Notes: generated by a model not told the origin, from the letters alone. DNA of 64,000 nucleotides from Balanoglossus misakiensis (GCA_040954595.2 CM082589.2:7936001-8000000); one strand, 5' to 3'; numbered from the stretch's first letter, positions 24,338-38,300 are shown. Numbers and translations are program-made.

Positions 24338-27300
24338 ATGTTTGAGTGGATGAAGAGATTTTGGCATCGGCATAAAACAAAGTTGTTTGTAACTGGAGCA
24401 GTTGTTGGAGGTAAGTGTGTGGTTGCTTTTGGCTGCAAATACCTACCGAGGCTACCCGGGTACCCACAGTAATGTCTAGAGTTTGTCTTAGAAGTGGACC
24501 ATTTGATATTCGGGGGAGGGGGGGGGGGAGAGATTTTGGACGGAAAAAAAGATTCCAATTAAATGTCAATGAGAAATAATAAGATAGAGAAGGTTTGAAA
24601 AATACAAAAAGATTTTGGTGAAAGAAAGAAGTCCATCACTCAGAAGTTATTTTCTGGAACAGTGCCCTCCAACCGCAGGCTGTGTCAGATCATAGACAGT
24701 AGGCTATGGTCAAATATACTATGGTTCTTTGGCTAAATTGGGAGGGGCAGTTATATTTAAGTAGAATGTGTCCTACGGTCCTTCCTATAGCTGTATCCCA
24801 TGGGTATCCTGGTCAGTAAATGTTGTAATTTTTAGCTTTATATGGCACTTTTTGTTCAGTTGTGATGTTTCTCAATAAGAAGAATCTTTATAATTTTATA
24901 CTAGAAGGAAAAACTGTCTGTGAATACAGCATATGCGGTTCTCATCCAGGTTTAGCGATTCAGACCAAGTCAGAATACTAAAGGTGAGACAGATAATGAT
25001 TAATTAGAGTCCTTGCTTTGTCTTGTTTCAAAATACCAGGTGCCGTGTTACTAGGGAAATATGCATCTTGGAAGCTGAATGAGTTCCGAGATAAGGAAGC
25101 TGCTGAATTCCTGGCTTTAACAAGAAGACAGCACCACTTTGACAGTAATCAGAGAACATGTAATATGACAGGTACAGTGAGTCATTTCAACATTGCAACA
25201 GACTGTCACGTTTAATGTGACATACAGGAGTACTACTCTTTTGAACATGCACGGCGATCACTACACAGTCCCAACACGGAATTGTTATCCTACATTAGAG
25301 CCTGCCAAGACCATGGGAATATGCCACTTGGCTCATCGGGCAAGGAAGTTTGCGTCTTATGATTTGGGTCTGTTCTGCCTGTGTGTCCGCCCAACCTTGA
25401 GCCATTACCCATACTTGCCTCAAACCAATTTCATTCAAACATGATATACATGCATTATGTTGTACATATTATTATATATCTAGACCCAATGGCTGGCTCG
25501 TGTTACTTGTTAGATCCTATTTGGGACCTTATGGTTTCCTTATTGGAGGGATGGTACACTAGCAAATGCCTTGCGGGTTGTCACTTTTTCAACCCATTTT
25601 GACCCCATCTTCATCTCTCGGATTTACAGTGATGTCGATGATTCCAAGTCTGAGGACAAAATTGATGCAATTGCTTGATTCTGAGGCACTCACCTTGGAA
25701 CTCAAGACAAAGTAAGTTATTGACAGTTATATCTCAATATCTCTGGTTCACAAATTTTTCGTTATTTGTCAGTGATATACAAGATCTGGTAAAGTACTGC
25801 ATCATCTACCTGGTGGTTGAGATTTTGTTCACAAACCACACATTTATTTACCTGTACTGATAGCATGACCTGTGTGGACTAATTAAAACTATGGGCATGC
25901 CTTGAACATCAATCAATAGAATAACTGCATCATCATTGATAACATTTCTTTCAGACCTGCAAATAAACTGAGAATCTGGGACCAACTGAAAGTTATCAGT
26001 AAGTGCAATGTTCTTTTAATGTTTAAGCTAAGAGTGTTTGACGTCATTTTTCTTCCAGCAATATGCTGACCACGATTGATTACAACACTTGATGATTGCC
26101 AACAGTGTGTAGAGTCAGAGTGGTTTAACTTTTTGCAAATTGCACTTGATTGAATTGATTTTTATCGTCTGATGTTCTTTCTCAGGTTTCACTAGGACCA
26201 TTGTATCCGTATACAGTACTTGTATGTTGGTTGTGATGTTGAGAATTCAATTGAATGTGATTGGCGGTTACATGTACCTGGATAGTTTGCAGACTCACAG
26301 TGGCGCAGTAAGTATAAACTCTGCAATAGTTCAAAAGAGATACAGCACTAGTCATGTAACACTTATCAGAAGAATCTATCTCATTGATGGACTATACAGG
26401 TGAATGTGAAAATGTTCAGCGGACAACACCTTTAAAAAACGCGAGGCATGCTGATTGTATCCTGGTTTTATCAATAATCACTACTCTTTTGGTTTCAATT
26501 ATCAATATAATTGGTGATTTAGTTTGTGGCCTGATAGTCACTGATTTTATGGACTTACATTGGAATATGTGTACATCCGATCAGAGTGAGAACCATTCCC
26601 TATCACATGTACACATCTTGAAGACAGTGGGACTACATGGTTGTATCATGTTAGAATATGTTGACTGTCGAACTATCGTCTCATGTTATCTCAATGAGTG
26701 ATATACCACATTCATGGCTCATACCACATAGATCACTTCACAGATAGGATAACTGCAATGCATGATGGTATATTTTGCATTCAACATGGCGGCCAGTACG
26801 TGGCTACGTTTCCGATCAGAACGCAAACTGTCCCACTATCCCCTGCGTTATTCTATCAGTGATTTATGAGTTTAAAAGTCTCTTTTTATTCCAGCAAACT
26901 GAGCAGAGGGCACCACAAGATGTTCAGCAACGTTACCTGGCAACGATTCAGTATTTACTGGAAGAAGGCAAGTCATCCTCAGTCTTATCAAGTGTCAATC
27001 AGAGGTCACATGATCATATTTGGTGTCATTCAACAGTATTTTGGCGTTGGTGAATTTCTGTTGTGATCAAGCTATTTTAATTGGCCGGAAATGTGAAATG
27101 ATGCCCATAAATATTTTCCAACTGCAGCTATCTAAAAAAAAAAAAACACCATGTCATTCCAGACTAAGATATCCAGGACTGAGAGTAACATATTTAAATC
27201 ATCATATTGAGCAGTGACATGTCATTTTGTTCTTATTAAATCATGCAGGACTTGAAGATTTGATTAGAAGTGTCAGTACTGCAGTGGAATCTGTGATTAC

Positions 27301-29597
27301 ATGGTACTTTGTTTGTAAAAGTTAGAATACATATGTGTGCTATAGTCTATAATTTTTGTGTGGAAAACTTCTGAAAGAAACAATATGGTAGAGCCAGCAT
27401 GTGTTTGTATTTTCAAGGTTTTTAAGTCCTCAAAATATGTCACCAAATGATATTGAATCATCTATATCATTTTAGGCTTTAAAACAGCATATTAGAGAAC
27501 ATGAAAAGCCTACCCCAACTATAAAATAATATGCAGCAATTTATGTCATTTTTGGTCAAATCAGCAATTTTTGTATAAAAGTAATCATTTTACTTTTGAT
27601 ATTGCATGTTATTCATGGATTCAATGTTGATGGTGTACGTGTTATAACTTATTATAATTCCTTCTTGCAGTGTTTCGTTAAAGCAAAGTGTCTCTTTACA
27701 AGAAGTTGAAGCATTAATCGGAAGAATCCGTACATTTATTGAAAATGAGAGTTCAGGGGATTCTGGTAAGTTGCATGTTGGGCTGGTTGTATTTTGATTC
27801 ATTAGGCTCATCCCAGTTAGTGTTTCTTTCTCAAAGCCTTGTAGTTGTACATGTTTTACTCTTACAAATCTTTAACCTTTTCACCACCATGGTTCAGTCT
27901 TAACCCATTGTTTACTATGGTGAGGTTGGACCTCTAAAGAGGGAACTGGGGGTGAAAGGGTTAAAAGACATTCTTCATCATTATCTTGACATAATATGTC
28001 TTCTGCATGGGTGTTTATGACAGATGTTCCGCACAGCCTTTGTAAATACATGATGCGTGCAGACGATGGAGACGAAGATAATATGATGTTGAAACAGTTG
28101 TCAATGGAAACAAGAGACATGCTAGAAAGGTATGATGTATTGGAAATTACATTGCACTCCATACTTTGTCTGACAATAAAATATACTGTAAAATGGGAAA
28201 TTTTCGTGACAGGTAATTTTTCTTGATATCAAAAGAGGCAACTTTCACATGACGATTAATTTTCATGTTCTCATATTTCACTGAATCGTTATCTCTTAAA
28301 AACATTTTACATGACTTTTATTTTTCACGTTTTTGGGCTCTCGCGATGGCTTTGTCGGCCAGACCTCAGCTGTTGTTAATACTGAGCCTCAGCGCCTAAT
28401 ACACAAACTTTGTGTGTGTGGACACACTGCGTCTCAAAGGATTAATGCTCTGTGTTTACCATAGGCAAATAGTGTCTCTGAAACATTTTGAAATTTACCC
28501 CTTTGTGAACCTGGTATCAGTGTCTGAGTCCTAAGCATATGTCAGTGTTTGACCAATGCTGCATGGTCATAAAGCACAGCAGAACTGATATCAATCACTG
28601 TTTGTGAACTATTGCAGTCAAGATTGTCAGAAGATTTTGAAGACCTGTTTGAATAGTGGATTTAACCGACTGAATGACAGGATGGCAGAGTTCTTCAAAA
28701 CTACAAGCGGTTTCTATGGAACAAAGTTAGTCTTTTATATAATTGTAGAACGCTTCTAACATAAGCAAATGTTGTCTCCACGCAAAAATGTCATTAGTAA
28801 GATTTTGTTTGATGAAATCTTTTTAATCAAACAATCACTGATAATAACTCATTACATCAGCAGAAATTTGACTGATTTGTCGCACAAGACTATTATTTTT
28901 TATTTATTGTATTTGTTAAGTGTCCAGAACCTAGTTAAAGAAGACGACTTTTAGTATAGTTTGACCCCAGGCATGGATTATACATCTATTTTAGCATCAA
29001 CAATTATAACTGACACAATAAAATGACAGTACCGTATATTGAAGTATGTTAACTCCCAGTTAGAACTGCGATGTTCACATGATGAATTTTCTTAATAGGT
29101 TGTTATTATGTTTTTCTTTTTCAGTCAACTTCATCCCCATCTGCCATTAGCGAAAGTCATTCCAATTATGAATGGTCAAGTCCATACCATATGCAGTGAG
29201 ACTCCTAATCATTTTATACAAGTAAGTAGCTTTTTAAGGTTAGAACCAACCACAGGTCAATGGCTGTTACACACATACATGTACAGGCTATATTGACTAG
29301 TGGAGTACTGGGTATATTAGCATACTGTTTGCAGTAGACAAGAAATTGCAGTTTGTACACAGAACAAAAATACTGGAAATAAAGCCAAAAGTTACAGCTG
29401 AATGTCACTTCTAACTGAATTTGATTATAATAATTTGTTTGTGTCAGAGAATGGAGTTCTAACTTCTATGACTCTCTAACCAGAATTTCCACTTCTTTCT
29501 ATTGCAGGAGTTGTTACTGATGCCAGTTGTCAAAGACTTTGCAGCAAATGTTTATGAAGCTTTTAGTCAGGATAATGGCAGCACAGCTCTGCCTTAA
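24338..29597 (+). CDS. PEX3: Peroxisomal biogenesis factor 3 (PEX3), complete, 12 exons
   Basis: Peroxisomal membrane receptor that docks PEX19 and inserts membrane proteins. Exons: 24338-24410, 25040-25171, 25630-25711, 25955-25998, 26186-26307, 26895-26967, 27249-27303, 27671-27765, 28024-28129, 28618-28725, 29125-29221, 29508-29597; 358 aa (human 373), with human-like exon number. The N terminus is basic (KRFWHRHK), then a membrane segment at about residues 15-32 ([17 protein letters not shown]). Conserved motifs: SNQRTCNMT at 60-68, [24 protein letters not shown] near the end, and [12 protein letters not shown]. The start is the ATG of exon 1 and its phase fits exon 2. Oddity: intron 6 begins GC (GAAG|GCAAGT at 26968) rather than GT; the alternative GT three bases downstream would put a stop in frame. 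The C-terminal side has fewer residues than human in the region around exon 9. Confidence 0.97.
28180..28355. repeat. Diverged GCGAG-family MITE fragment in PEX3 intron 9
   Basis: Starts TACTGTAAAATGGGAAATTT and continues through TTGATATCAAAAGAGGCAAC and GGGCTCTCGCGATGG. It lacks a recognisable right terminus. Confidence 0.55.
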
Positions 29598-31036
29598 ATT
29601 CTCTCAATTATTCTCTTCATTGTCATCAATAGTCACAATGGCATTCATCAAACCAGTGTATTGTGATAGGTTGTCAACAAGACAAGTGTAATTTCCAAAA
29701 TCAGTCAAAATGAATGGTATGATGTCAAGGTGGTGACCGAATAAAAGAATCCAGTCCAAATCCATTGTTTTCAAGGGACATGGGATAAAAGGGCTAAACG
29801 GCTGTCATTTCTGTGGAGAATTATTTCCTAAACCATAGTCATTACTGTAGTACCATCGTACCTACAACACCAAGGGAATTTTCTTGCACACGTCTATTAT
29901 GTGGCCGTGAGGTTGACTGACCTGTGACACAGTGACTCTCTGTTTTGACAAAGCAGGTTTTGTGTGCTGTTATAAAATGGGTCTTGTCAAGTCCATACAA
30001 ATTTGGTTAAAGAAAGACATACACACAAACAGTGTACCTGATATGCTTTAATGTTTTATCTAAGAAACAAAAAATGGAAAGATAATAAGACAACACAAGA
30101 ACAAATACCATGTGAAACTGTTATAGCTACTTGGATTTTAACATAAACTACCACCCTAGGAATTCTGTTCCATTGAAGAAAATGAGACTTGCATGTAGGG
30201 ATTTCCAGGGTGGTCCTTGTTGAAATGTAATTATTAAAATTTCGTTTTACAATCTTAAATAAAATAGAAAAACTTTGTCATATTCTGTAGATTTTGTGTG
30301 TTTGTCTTCTCGTTACATCTCCAGAAACACCGAAGTAAAAAAGCAGCAGTAGCTGTATTTTTTGCTACAAATACCCATTTGATTAAAAGCATATAAACTA
30401 TCTGTGATGATATATATGTTGGGCAAATTCAAATATTTCTTTCCATAAAGGACATGAGGTACTTTCAGTTTGCAAATATTCTGAAGAAACACTATACTGA
30501 TTGTATTATTTCATTCTACCGAAACCCACAAGTCTTGTACAACACAGTGCGTTGTATCAGTGAAAAAATGTTGTATCTGCAATGTTCAACATTTTTACAT
30601 GAGTCGCAAAGATTTTCAAGTAAAGACAGTTCATCAAAACATGTTTGCAAGCAGTAAACATATTACAACCCAATAAATTGATTTCTTGAAGTAAAAGTTA
30701 GCATTTCTCAATGGAAGAACATGCCCATTTAATTATAAATATTTATACCAGGAAGATGTTGGTCGATACAAAGATACAATTACAGTACATACAAATGTAC
30801 ATACATTTGAGAAAAGCAAAAATATCCTCCAAAATACATGTATATACATCCTCTATCAAATAGTTTACATGCTGTGACAGTCCTAATATCTCTATAGCAA
30901 CCACAGTCTGGGGGCTTTTACCAGATCAGCTGTTCTTTGAAAGTTTTTAAACAAGCAGTATACACAGAATTTATCATGTCCGCTCCAGTTTGATGTAAAC
31001 AGTCTCAGTATTAGACTCCATTGTGGCTTCAGGCAA
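29598..31036. other. Convergent 3' region of PEX3 and CENPW
   Basis: 3' flanks of two convergent genes. No coding segment with conserved sequence and no obvious transposon were recognised; several ACATGTACAT-type runs occur. Confidence 0.5.
30258..30263 (+). terminator. Candidate PEX3 poly(A) signal AATAAA
   Basis: AATAAA about 660 bp after the PEX3 stop, followed within 40 bases by a GT-rich stretch (TTTTGTGTGTTTGTC). Other A-rich sequences exist, so this is a candidate only. Confidence 0.45.
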
Positions 31037-31957
31037 TCATCCATGGCAGCTTTTTAAGACATCCTAATAAACAAAACAAAAACTTATTCAGACTTAAAGG
31101 CGACAAAGTACAGGACAGACCAAAACTACTTTCCCAAAATTTTGCCACAGAAGTAGACAGTTGCTTACTGTCAAAGCCTCAAAGCAGATTTAAAATTTTA
31201 TAACCCAGATGTTGAAATCAAAGGCCAACAACTGTGTGCATTACTTTTGTTTTGAGATTTCCTATCATTATTTACACAAGGCTATACGTATGAGGTGCTA
31301 GCTCTGTACCAAAAGCCTACGGTTCTGTGCATCAGCTTAGACCAAGGTTAACCCAGTTGGAATCTTAGTCTGTCCAATAATATATCATGCAAAATTGCTA
31401 ACACTTATTGAGCCTGTAGTCATATGAGGAAACCATCAAACTTGTCAAGTGATGAATAAAACTACAAAATGCCATGTAAAAGCAGTATGCTTCAGGATCA
31501 ACCCTTTGTTGCTAAGCACTTGTGTGCTAGATTTGCTGGGGGAGGTAAATTTGCTGAAGTAACAGCATGGTTGACTCAATCATTTGAGTACAAGGTTCTT
31601 TTGGACAAATGCACACACCACAACAAACATACCTTCATGACAGCATCAATGTGTTTCTGTTGAATCACCTTTTCCTTACTTTCTTTGGCTTCCTCATTGG
31701 CTTTCTCTGCCAGTCTTTGGAGAAACTTTATGTAATTGAGAAAAATCTGAAAAAACAACAACATAGAGACCAATGACATCTGCGTGTCACACACGGCTAG
31801 AAAAACAGATGCATGAACAGTCACGGTTCATTCGACACGTACGTACCAGTAGTTCGACATCCTTTCCGATTAAATTCCTCTGATCAGACTCGGCAATTGA
31901 TTTTTTGAAAGCTCTCCTTAAAACTGCTTCGGGAAACTTTCTTTTGAGAGCCTTCAT
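31037..31957 (-). CDS. CENPW: Centromere protein W (CENP-W), 3 exons
   Basis: Histone-fold protein that in vertebrates pairs with CENP-T in the inner kinetochore and binds DNA. Exons 31957-31847, 31746-31633 and 31063-31037 are all phase 0 and give 83 aa (human 88). The start MKALKRKFPEAVLRRAFKK is basic like the human N terminus. The histone-fold helices follow: LLIFLNYIKFLQRLAEKANE, then KVIQQKHIDAVMKDVLK (human INKEHVLAAAKVILKK). The last exon is only nine codons, ending KSCHG. The identity rests on this pattern and length; another small histone-fold protein is less likely. It shares a 382-bp divergent promoter with the + strand gene at 32340. Confidence 0.87.
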
Positions 31958-32339
31958 GTTTCTTTGAAATTCGAGCGCATAACAGCGGAAGTTACAAAGC
32001 ACTCTGGGACGTGGAAGACCGGTGAGGTCGAAGGTCACGCCAATATAAGCAAAGCAGATGCAGAATGTGGCGGGTTTTCCTAAAAGTTTGCTGTCTAGTC
32101 TTGCCAAGCCCAGGCCTGAGGCACGCCACCACTCCACAAACGTTTGTAGAGTGACTGTGGTCTCTCTGAAACGTTACATATGCACATAGGACGATTATCG
32201 CGGTGTATTTGAATTTGTAAACCGTACTAACCGGTTTGATTCAGGTCATAGTACCATAATCACAGCAGGGACTCACAGTCCACTACTTACAGTTTTCAGC
32301 TCGAAGTTGACAGTGCAACACGCACCATCACCGAAGAGA
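31958..32339. promoter_or_regulatory. Shared divergent promoter region CENPW / RFX-like gene
   Basis: 382 bp between opposed ATGs, moderately GC-rich near CENPW (GGGACGTGGAAGACCGGTG). Bidirectional activity is inferred from layout. Confidence 0.45.
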
Positions 32340-35300
32340 ATGGATTTTGAAAATGTTACTGTTACCTGGTAAGTAAATCTGGATGTTAAAAGCCAATTGT
32401 ACATTGACTTCTTTCATGTCGAGTCACATGTAAACTGGGTAGGTTGTCATGCTGGGCACTGCGTTACGTCATTACCAGTAAGTCATGTAAGTTTCTGTGA
32501 CACAAACGCAGTCACCACACCACAGCTTGCTGCAGTTCAGTAGCTGTGCGTACAGGTCTGTGTGCTCCCGACATGTACGCAGGACTAGCAGTTCAGTAGC
32601 TCGAGGGTTGCCTTGGTTTGTGTGTTTCTATCAGGGTTTGCCTTGGTTAGGCACAAGACAAAACCTCTAAGCTACTTAAACCCCGGTGCGGAAAGTACTG
32701 GGGTTCGGATTAACGTGTGTTTGTATAGTTGTTTAATTGGGAGTGGTCGTCGTGCATAATGACTGTGTAATTGCTCTCATGTACACAGAAAATAATTGAA
32801 CACTTTACACTTCCACGCGATTGACAACTGTTTGAATGGCGTGGTTATTGTTTCCCAGGGACGCTTCTGAAAAGCACTGAAACCAGATTTCTCCCAAAAT
32901 CATCGTTGTTTCAAAAGCTCGTGTACTTTTTCGTCGATAACTTTATGTTGTGTGTGTTTATAAAGCCAACTACTGTCGTTGTGTGGTGTAATTCTTTATG
33001 CTTGGATATGGCAAGCCTCAGGGGTCTTAAGTATAGCAATAGTAGTCTTTAATGTTGAAGTAGTACGATTATATTTTGATTCGTTAATATATTATAAATA
33101 AATAGTAGTATTTAATGTTGAAGTAGTACGATTATATTTTGATTCGTTAATATATTATAAATAAATATTAGTATTTAATGTTGAAGTAGTACGATTATAT
33201 TTTGATTCGTTAATATATTATAAATAAATAGTAGTATTTAATGTTGAAGTAGTACGATTATATTTTGATTCGTTAATATATTATAAATAAATAGTAGTAT
33301 TTAATGTTGAAGTAGTACGATTATATTTTGATTCGTTAATATATTATAAATAAATAGTAGTATTTAATGTTGAAGTAGTACGATTATAATTTGATTCGTT
33401 AATATATTATAAATAAATAGTAGTATTTAATGTTGAAGTAGTACGATTATATTTTGATTCGTTAATATATTATAAATAAATAGTAGTATTTAATGTTGAA
33501 GTAGTACGATTATATTTTGATTCGTTAATATATTACAAATAAATAGTAGTATTTAATGTTGAAGTAGTACGATTATATTTTGATTCGTTAATATATTATA
33601 AATAAATAGTAGTATATAATGTTGAAGTAGTACGATTATATTTTGATTCGTTAATATATTATAAATAAATAGTAGTATTTAATGTTGAAGTAGTACGATT
33701 ATATGACACTTTGCAAGTATTATTATTATTTACTTGTTTACTACCTCACTAGAGGGCGCACAATTTTATTGTCGGCCATTTTCTGTTTGTTTTGCGCGTC
33801 TCTGGCAGTCGCAGTCGAAAGAGATGGATATCGAGGCAATATTGCACGAAATAAATTTGGCAACGTTGGTAGAGAGGTTCAAATATGAGCGGATTGAAGC
33901 TCCCACCGTTCTTTCCATGACGGAAGGGGAAATAAAGAGATTGGGAGTTACAAGAGCAGGTGATCGAGTGCGACTCCGAGACCTTTGCAAGGAAGCAACT
34001 CAGCCGTCACCGGCCTAGCTCTGCGTACAGGTCTGTGTGTTCCCGGCGTTACACAGCCTCCACCACAGCCCTGCAAGGCGCCATAGAAAAAACTGGTGCT
34101 TCTGCGGTCCGGATCCGGACTGCAGCTTTTTCGGCCGAAATTCGATTTTATCGAAGCAAAATCCTTTCCCTGTCTACTTCTGCCCCCTAAGGGACCGTTC
34201 AGTTTTTACGGCAGGGGGGGGGGGCGGCAAGTTTGTGTCATCGGTTCTCAAAATCAGGCCGACCCCCCTTCACCCAGGACCAAAAAATGATGCCCCCCCC
34301 CTTGACAGACCCAAAAATATGATGACCCCCCCCCCACGCCCAAAACATTCGCCGTCCTGATCCTATGTACACTGTATGCAATAAAGGGAATGAGGCTCCT
34401 CACACCTCAATTATAAATTTCTTAAAGTATTATTGAAGTATATAATAGTATATCATTGCAATAAAGAAATCTATGAACAAATTAAAATGACAAGTCAATA
34501 CAATAGTTGCAGGAATCGGTAAAACAAGAAAAGTGACGGGGGTCGGTGTGGGAGGGGGACAACCCCTCCCACATAAGAAAATTTTGTAAAATATGTAGCG
34601 TAAAGTTGCATTTTAATGAAGTCAAAAGCAAATTATCTCAATGTTTGGGAGGACCATTTTACTTTTTGCCACTCCACTCAAAGTTAGAAGATTTGGCGTC
34701 ATCTTCGCCATGACATCATTTAAAACTTCTAGTATATAGAAGATGCAGCGCGAAACGATCAGTTATGCAAAATGGTTTAAACAATTATTCTCCTTTATGT
34801 ATTCACTTTGTTAAATTTTATCATCGGTGGGTTTTGGGGTGGCAAGCAGTCTGCCCTGGTTCACTAGACAAACCAGCAAAAAATGACATGTGGCGGATAA
34901 TGAAGGGGGTGGGTGTGGGAGGGGGTGTTTATTTGTAAAATAAAGGGTGCGAAACTGCAATTTTGTGGACTCAAAAGCAAAAGTTCGGTGGCGAAAGTAT
35001 GTGACCCCCCCCCCCTAAACGTTTAAAAAAACCAGATGACCCCCCCCCCCCCTTGTGGACTTCAAAATTCAAGTGACCCCCCCCCCTGGATTTTGCCGCC
35101 CCCCCCCCCCGGCCGTAAAAACTGAACGGTCCCTAACCGACTCCAAATATGATGCGATTAACTTGTCCTAACGTCCGAACCACTCGCGTTTGATTCATTT
35201 TTGTGTGTTTACATGTTGAGATCGCCATATTAAATATAAAGCTTACAGCGAGTTTATTTCCATGGGTAAACAAAAAAGTTTTAGAAAGCGAGCGGTTCGG

Positions 35301-38300
35301 ACGTTAGGACAAGTTAATCGCATCATATTTGGAGTCGGTTAGGGGGCAGAAGTAGACAGGGAAAGGATTTTGCTTCGATAAAATCGAATTTCGGCCGAAA
35401 AAGCTGCAGTCCGGATCCGGACCGCAGAAGCACCAGTTTTTTCTATGGCGCCTTGCAGGGCTGTGGTGGAGGCTGTGTAACGCCGGGAACACACAGACCT
35501 GTACGCAGAGCTAGGCCGGTGACGGCTGAGTTGCTTCCTTGCAAAGGTCTCGGAGTCGCACTCGATCACCTGCTCTTGTAACTCCCAATCTCTTTATTTC
35601 CCCTTCCGTCATGGAAAGAACGGTGGGAGCTTCAATCCGCTCATATTTGAACCTCTCTACCAACGTTGCCAAATTTATTTCGTGCAATATTGCCTCGATA
35701 TCCATCTCTTTCGACTGCGACTGCCAGAGACGCGCAAAACAAACAGAAAATGGCCGACAATAAAATTGTGCGCCCTCTAGTGAGGTAGTAAACAAGTAAA
35801 TAATAATAATACTTGCAAAGTGTCATATAATCGTACTACTTCAACATTAAATACTACTATTTATTTATAATATATTAACGAATCAAAATATAATCGTACT
35901 ACTTCAACATTAAATACTACTATTTATTTATAATATATTAACGAATCAAAATATAATCGTACTACTTTAACATTAAATACTACTATTTATTTATAATATA
36001 TTAACGAATCAAAATATAATCGTACTACTTCAACATTAAATACTACTATTTATTTATAATATATTAACGAATCAAAATATAATCGTACTACTTCAACATT
36101 ATATACTACTATTGCTATACTTAAGACCCCTGAGGCTTGCCATACTTGGACCTGTTTGGGCCGATTTTCATAGAGCCAAGATCGTTGGTGTTGTCTGTTG
36201 TCAGTCAAACGGCATTAAGATTCGCCACTGATTTGGGGGGTCTTTTATACCCCGCACCGGGGTTTAAATAATCCATTGAAAACAGTATGTATGCATGCTG
36301 TTCAAATACTAGTACATCTTATCAGTGGAACATTTTTGACTTTTAAACAAACTCTTATAGCACAGCTCTAAAAGTGCCATCGACGATGAGAATTCAGGGA
36401 GACATATACAAATACACCCCTTTCACGAAGATTTCCTTTATGAAATTGTTCACTTCATGAGGTGTTTGTAACAATGCTTTGTTACTGTTAGTCTTTTATT
36501 ATACCAGTAAAGTGGCTAAAATCATTAAATCGGTAGCTTAGAGGACCTTCGGATCCAGGTTTCACGTCATATAAATGCTTTCGCTGCAATGATTGTAGCA
36601 GGTGCTGCTAGGATGACTGGTTACATACATGTATGGTGGCGCTCTTTTTTCACGTGTGTCACCCACTGAAAATCTGTGATTGGCTAGATCTCAATTTGCC
36701 ATGGTAACTATAGCTAATTTTCCACTCCATACCTTTAAACCCTGTAACTGAGCTGACAACAGATCCGCTGCAGAAAGTTGGAAGAGAGTGTCCAAAAACA
36801 CCCAAAATCAATGATTTTTTCAGGGGTAGTATGTGTATGGTGAAATGCACAGATGGGGCAACCATATTCAAAAACAAAATCATTTTCGGTTTTCATTGGT
36901 TCGTGCAACTAATGTTTTGGCTTGGACTGAGGAGCCTTAGCGTTTTGAATTTTGACCTTATTTGCATATCAATGTCGTCATGGGGCATGCGCTCACAATC
37001 GTGCAGATTTCCAACTACATTTGTAGTTACCAGCCCCTTCCCAGACTCTGAAAACGGTTTGGTCCAAAGCGGGTTGTAATTTCCCAAAGCAACCCATAGC
37101 AATGGGCAAAAGATACAGGTGCCCCATTATAAATGGCAGTTCATGGGTAACTGAAGTACGGTGGAGACAAAATTAAGATACCAGCATAGTGCGGACGCAG
37201 CCAAAAATCTTTCTCCAAAGGAGTTACTTTATGTCACCCTAAGGTTTAGTTGGAGTGACAATTTTGAATGACATTAAACTTAAAGGGACAAAGTCTCTCT
37301 CTCGCTGCCTATTTTCCCATTAATTATGTTTGATACAAGACACCGTTTATGTTATTCTACATGTGGATATGTAGTGAATCAAGTCTGTACCACACACAAC
37401 TTCCATCCCGTTTGTAGAATATGAGAGTGAAAAACTCGCCAAAATGAATAATCGGTGTTTACACTGTACCATTTATTCATTTTGGGTGAGTTTCTACTCT
37501 CATATCCTACAAGCGGGATGGAAGTTGTGTGTGGTTGAACATTCATTCACTACATATACACATGTAGAATAACATAAACAGTGTCTTGTATCACACATAA
37601 TTAATGGAAAAAGGGCAGCGAGAGAGAGACTTTGTCCCCTTAATGTGTGCTACATTTGTAATTTTGTGTACAAATTTTGACCTTTTTTTCTTTTACCATA
37701 TTGCAGGTGCTTGCAAAACTTTGAAGCTTGTGAATTCACAAAGGTGAGAAAAAGTGATATCTGGGATGCTTATCAGGCAGCGTTCACCAACCCGGAGGCG
37801 AAATTAAAAGATCTGGCTTTTTCCAGACTTCTAAGGACACTGTTTCCTCTAAAGTCTACTAGAGTGGTTGATCGGAAGACTGGGGAAGTACTGAGGTGTT
37901 ATCATGGTATGAAGGTCAGAGTTGTTGAAAGCACGGCAGCCCAGCTACTGCCCATTGCTCACATTGCACAGTTGCTTCCAAGCAACGTAGTTCAGTATCC
38001 AACTGAGTCACCAAACGTTCTGCAGTTCGGTCTGCCGACCAATCACCTCTGTAATGGTAACCCACTTATGAAGAAGGTGACACTCTCTGACGTTGAATGG
38101 AGCTTGCAAATTCGCAATAAGGACATTCCTTTAAGTAGCCTGTGTATTTCGAAAAAGTTCAGACCCACTAAGTATGACGCCGAAGTAGTGTTGCAAACCG
38201 TCAGCAAAATTAAACTCTGCAAAGGCGTTGCCATTGACAGAAATACGGTATGTGAATCGACACAGGTGATATCAGAGTTGTACAGTACTACTGACGGGGC

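Larger units (their letters stand above)
33007..36144. mobile_element. 3.1-kb foldback element with SAM-like frames in both arms
   Basis: Ends TATGGCAAGCCTCAGGGG and its inverse CCCCTGAGGCTTGCCATA; CTTGGA flanks both sides (33001-33006, 36145-36150), a possible 6-bp duplication. Each arm has, from outside in, a 63-bp tandem array, a SAM-like frame and about 250 bp of arm, ending in GTTAGGACAAGTTAATCGC-type sequence. The loop is about 90 bp (35201-35290). The left arm is split by the 943-bp element at 34191. Without that insertion the element is about 2.2 kb. It lies in the intron of the RFX-like gene. Confidence 0.85.
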
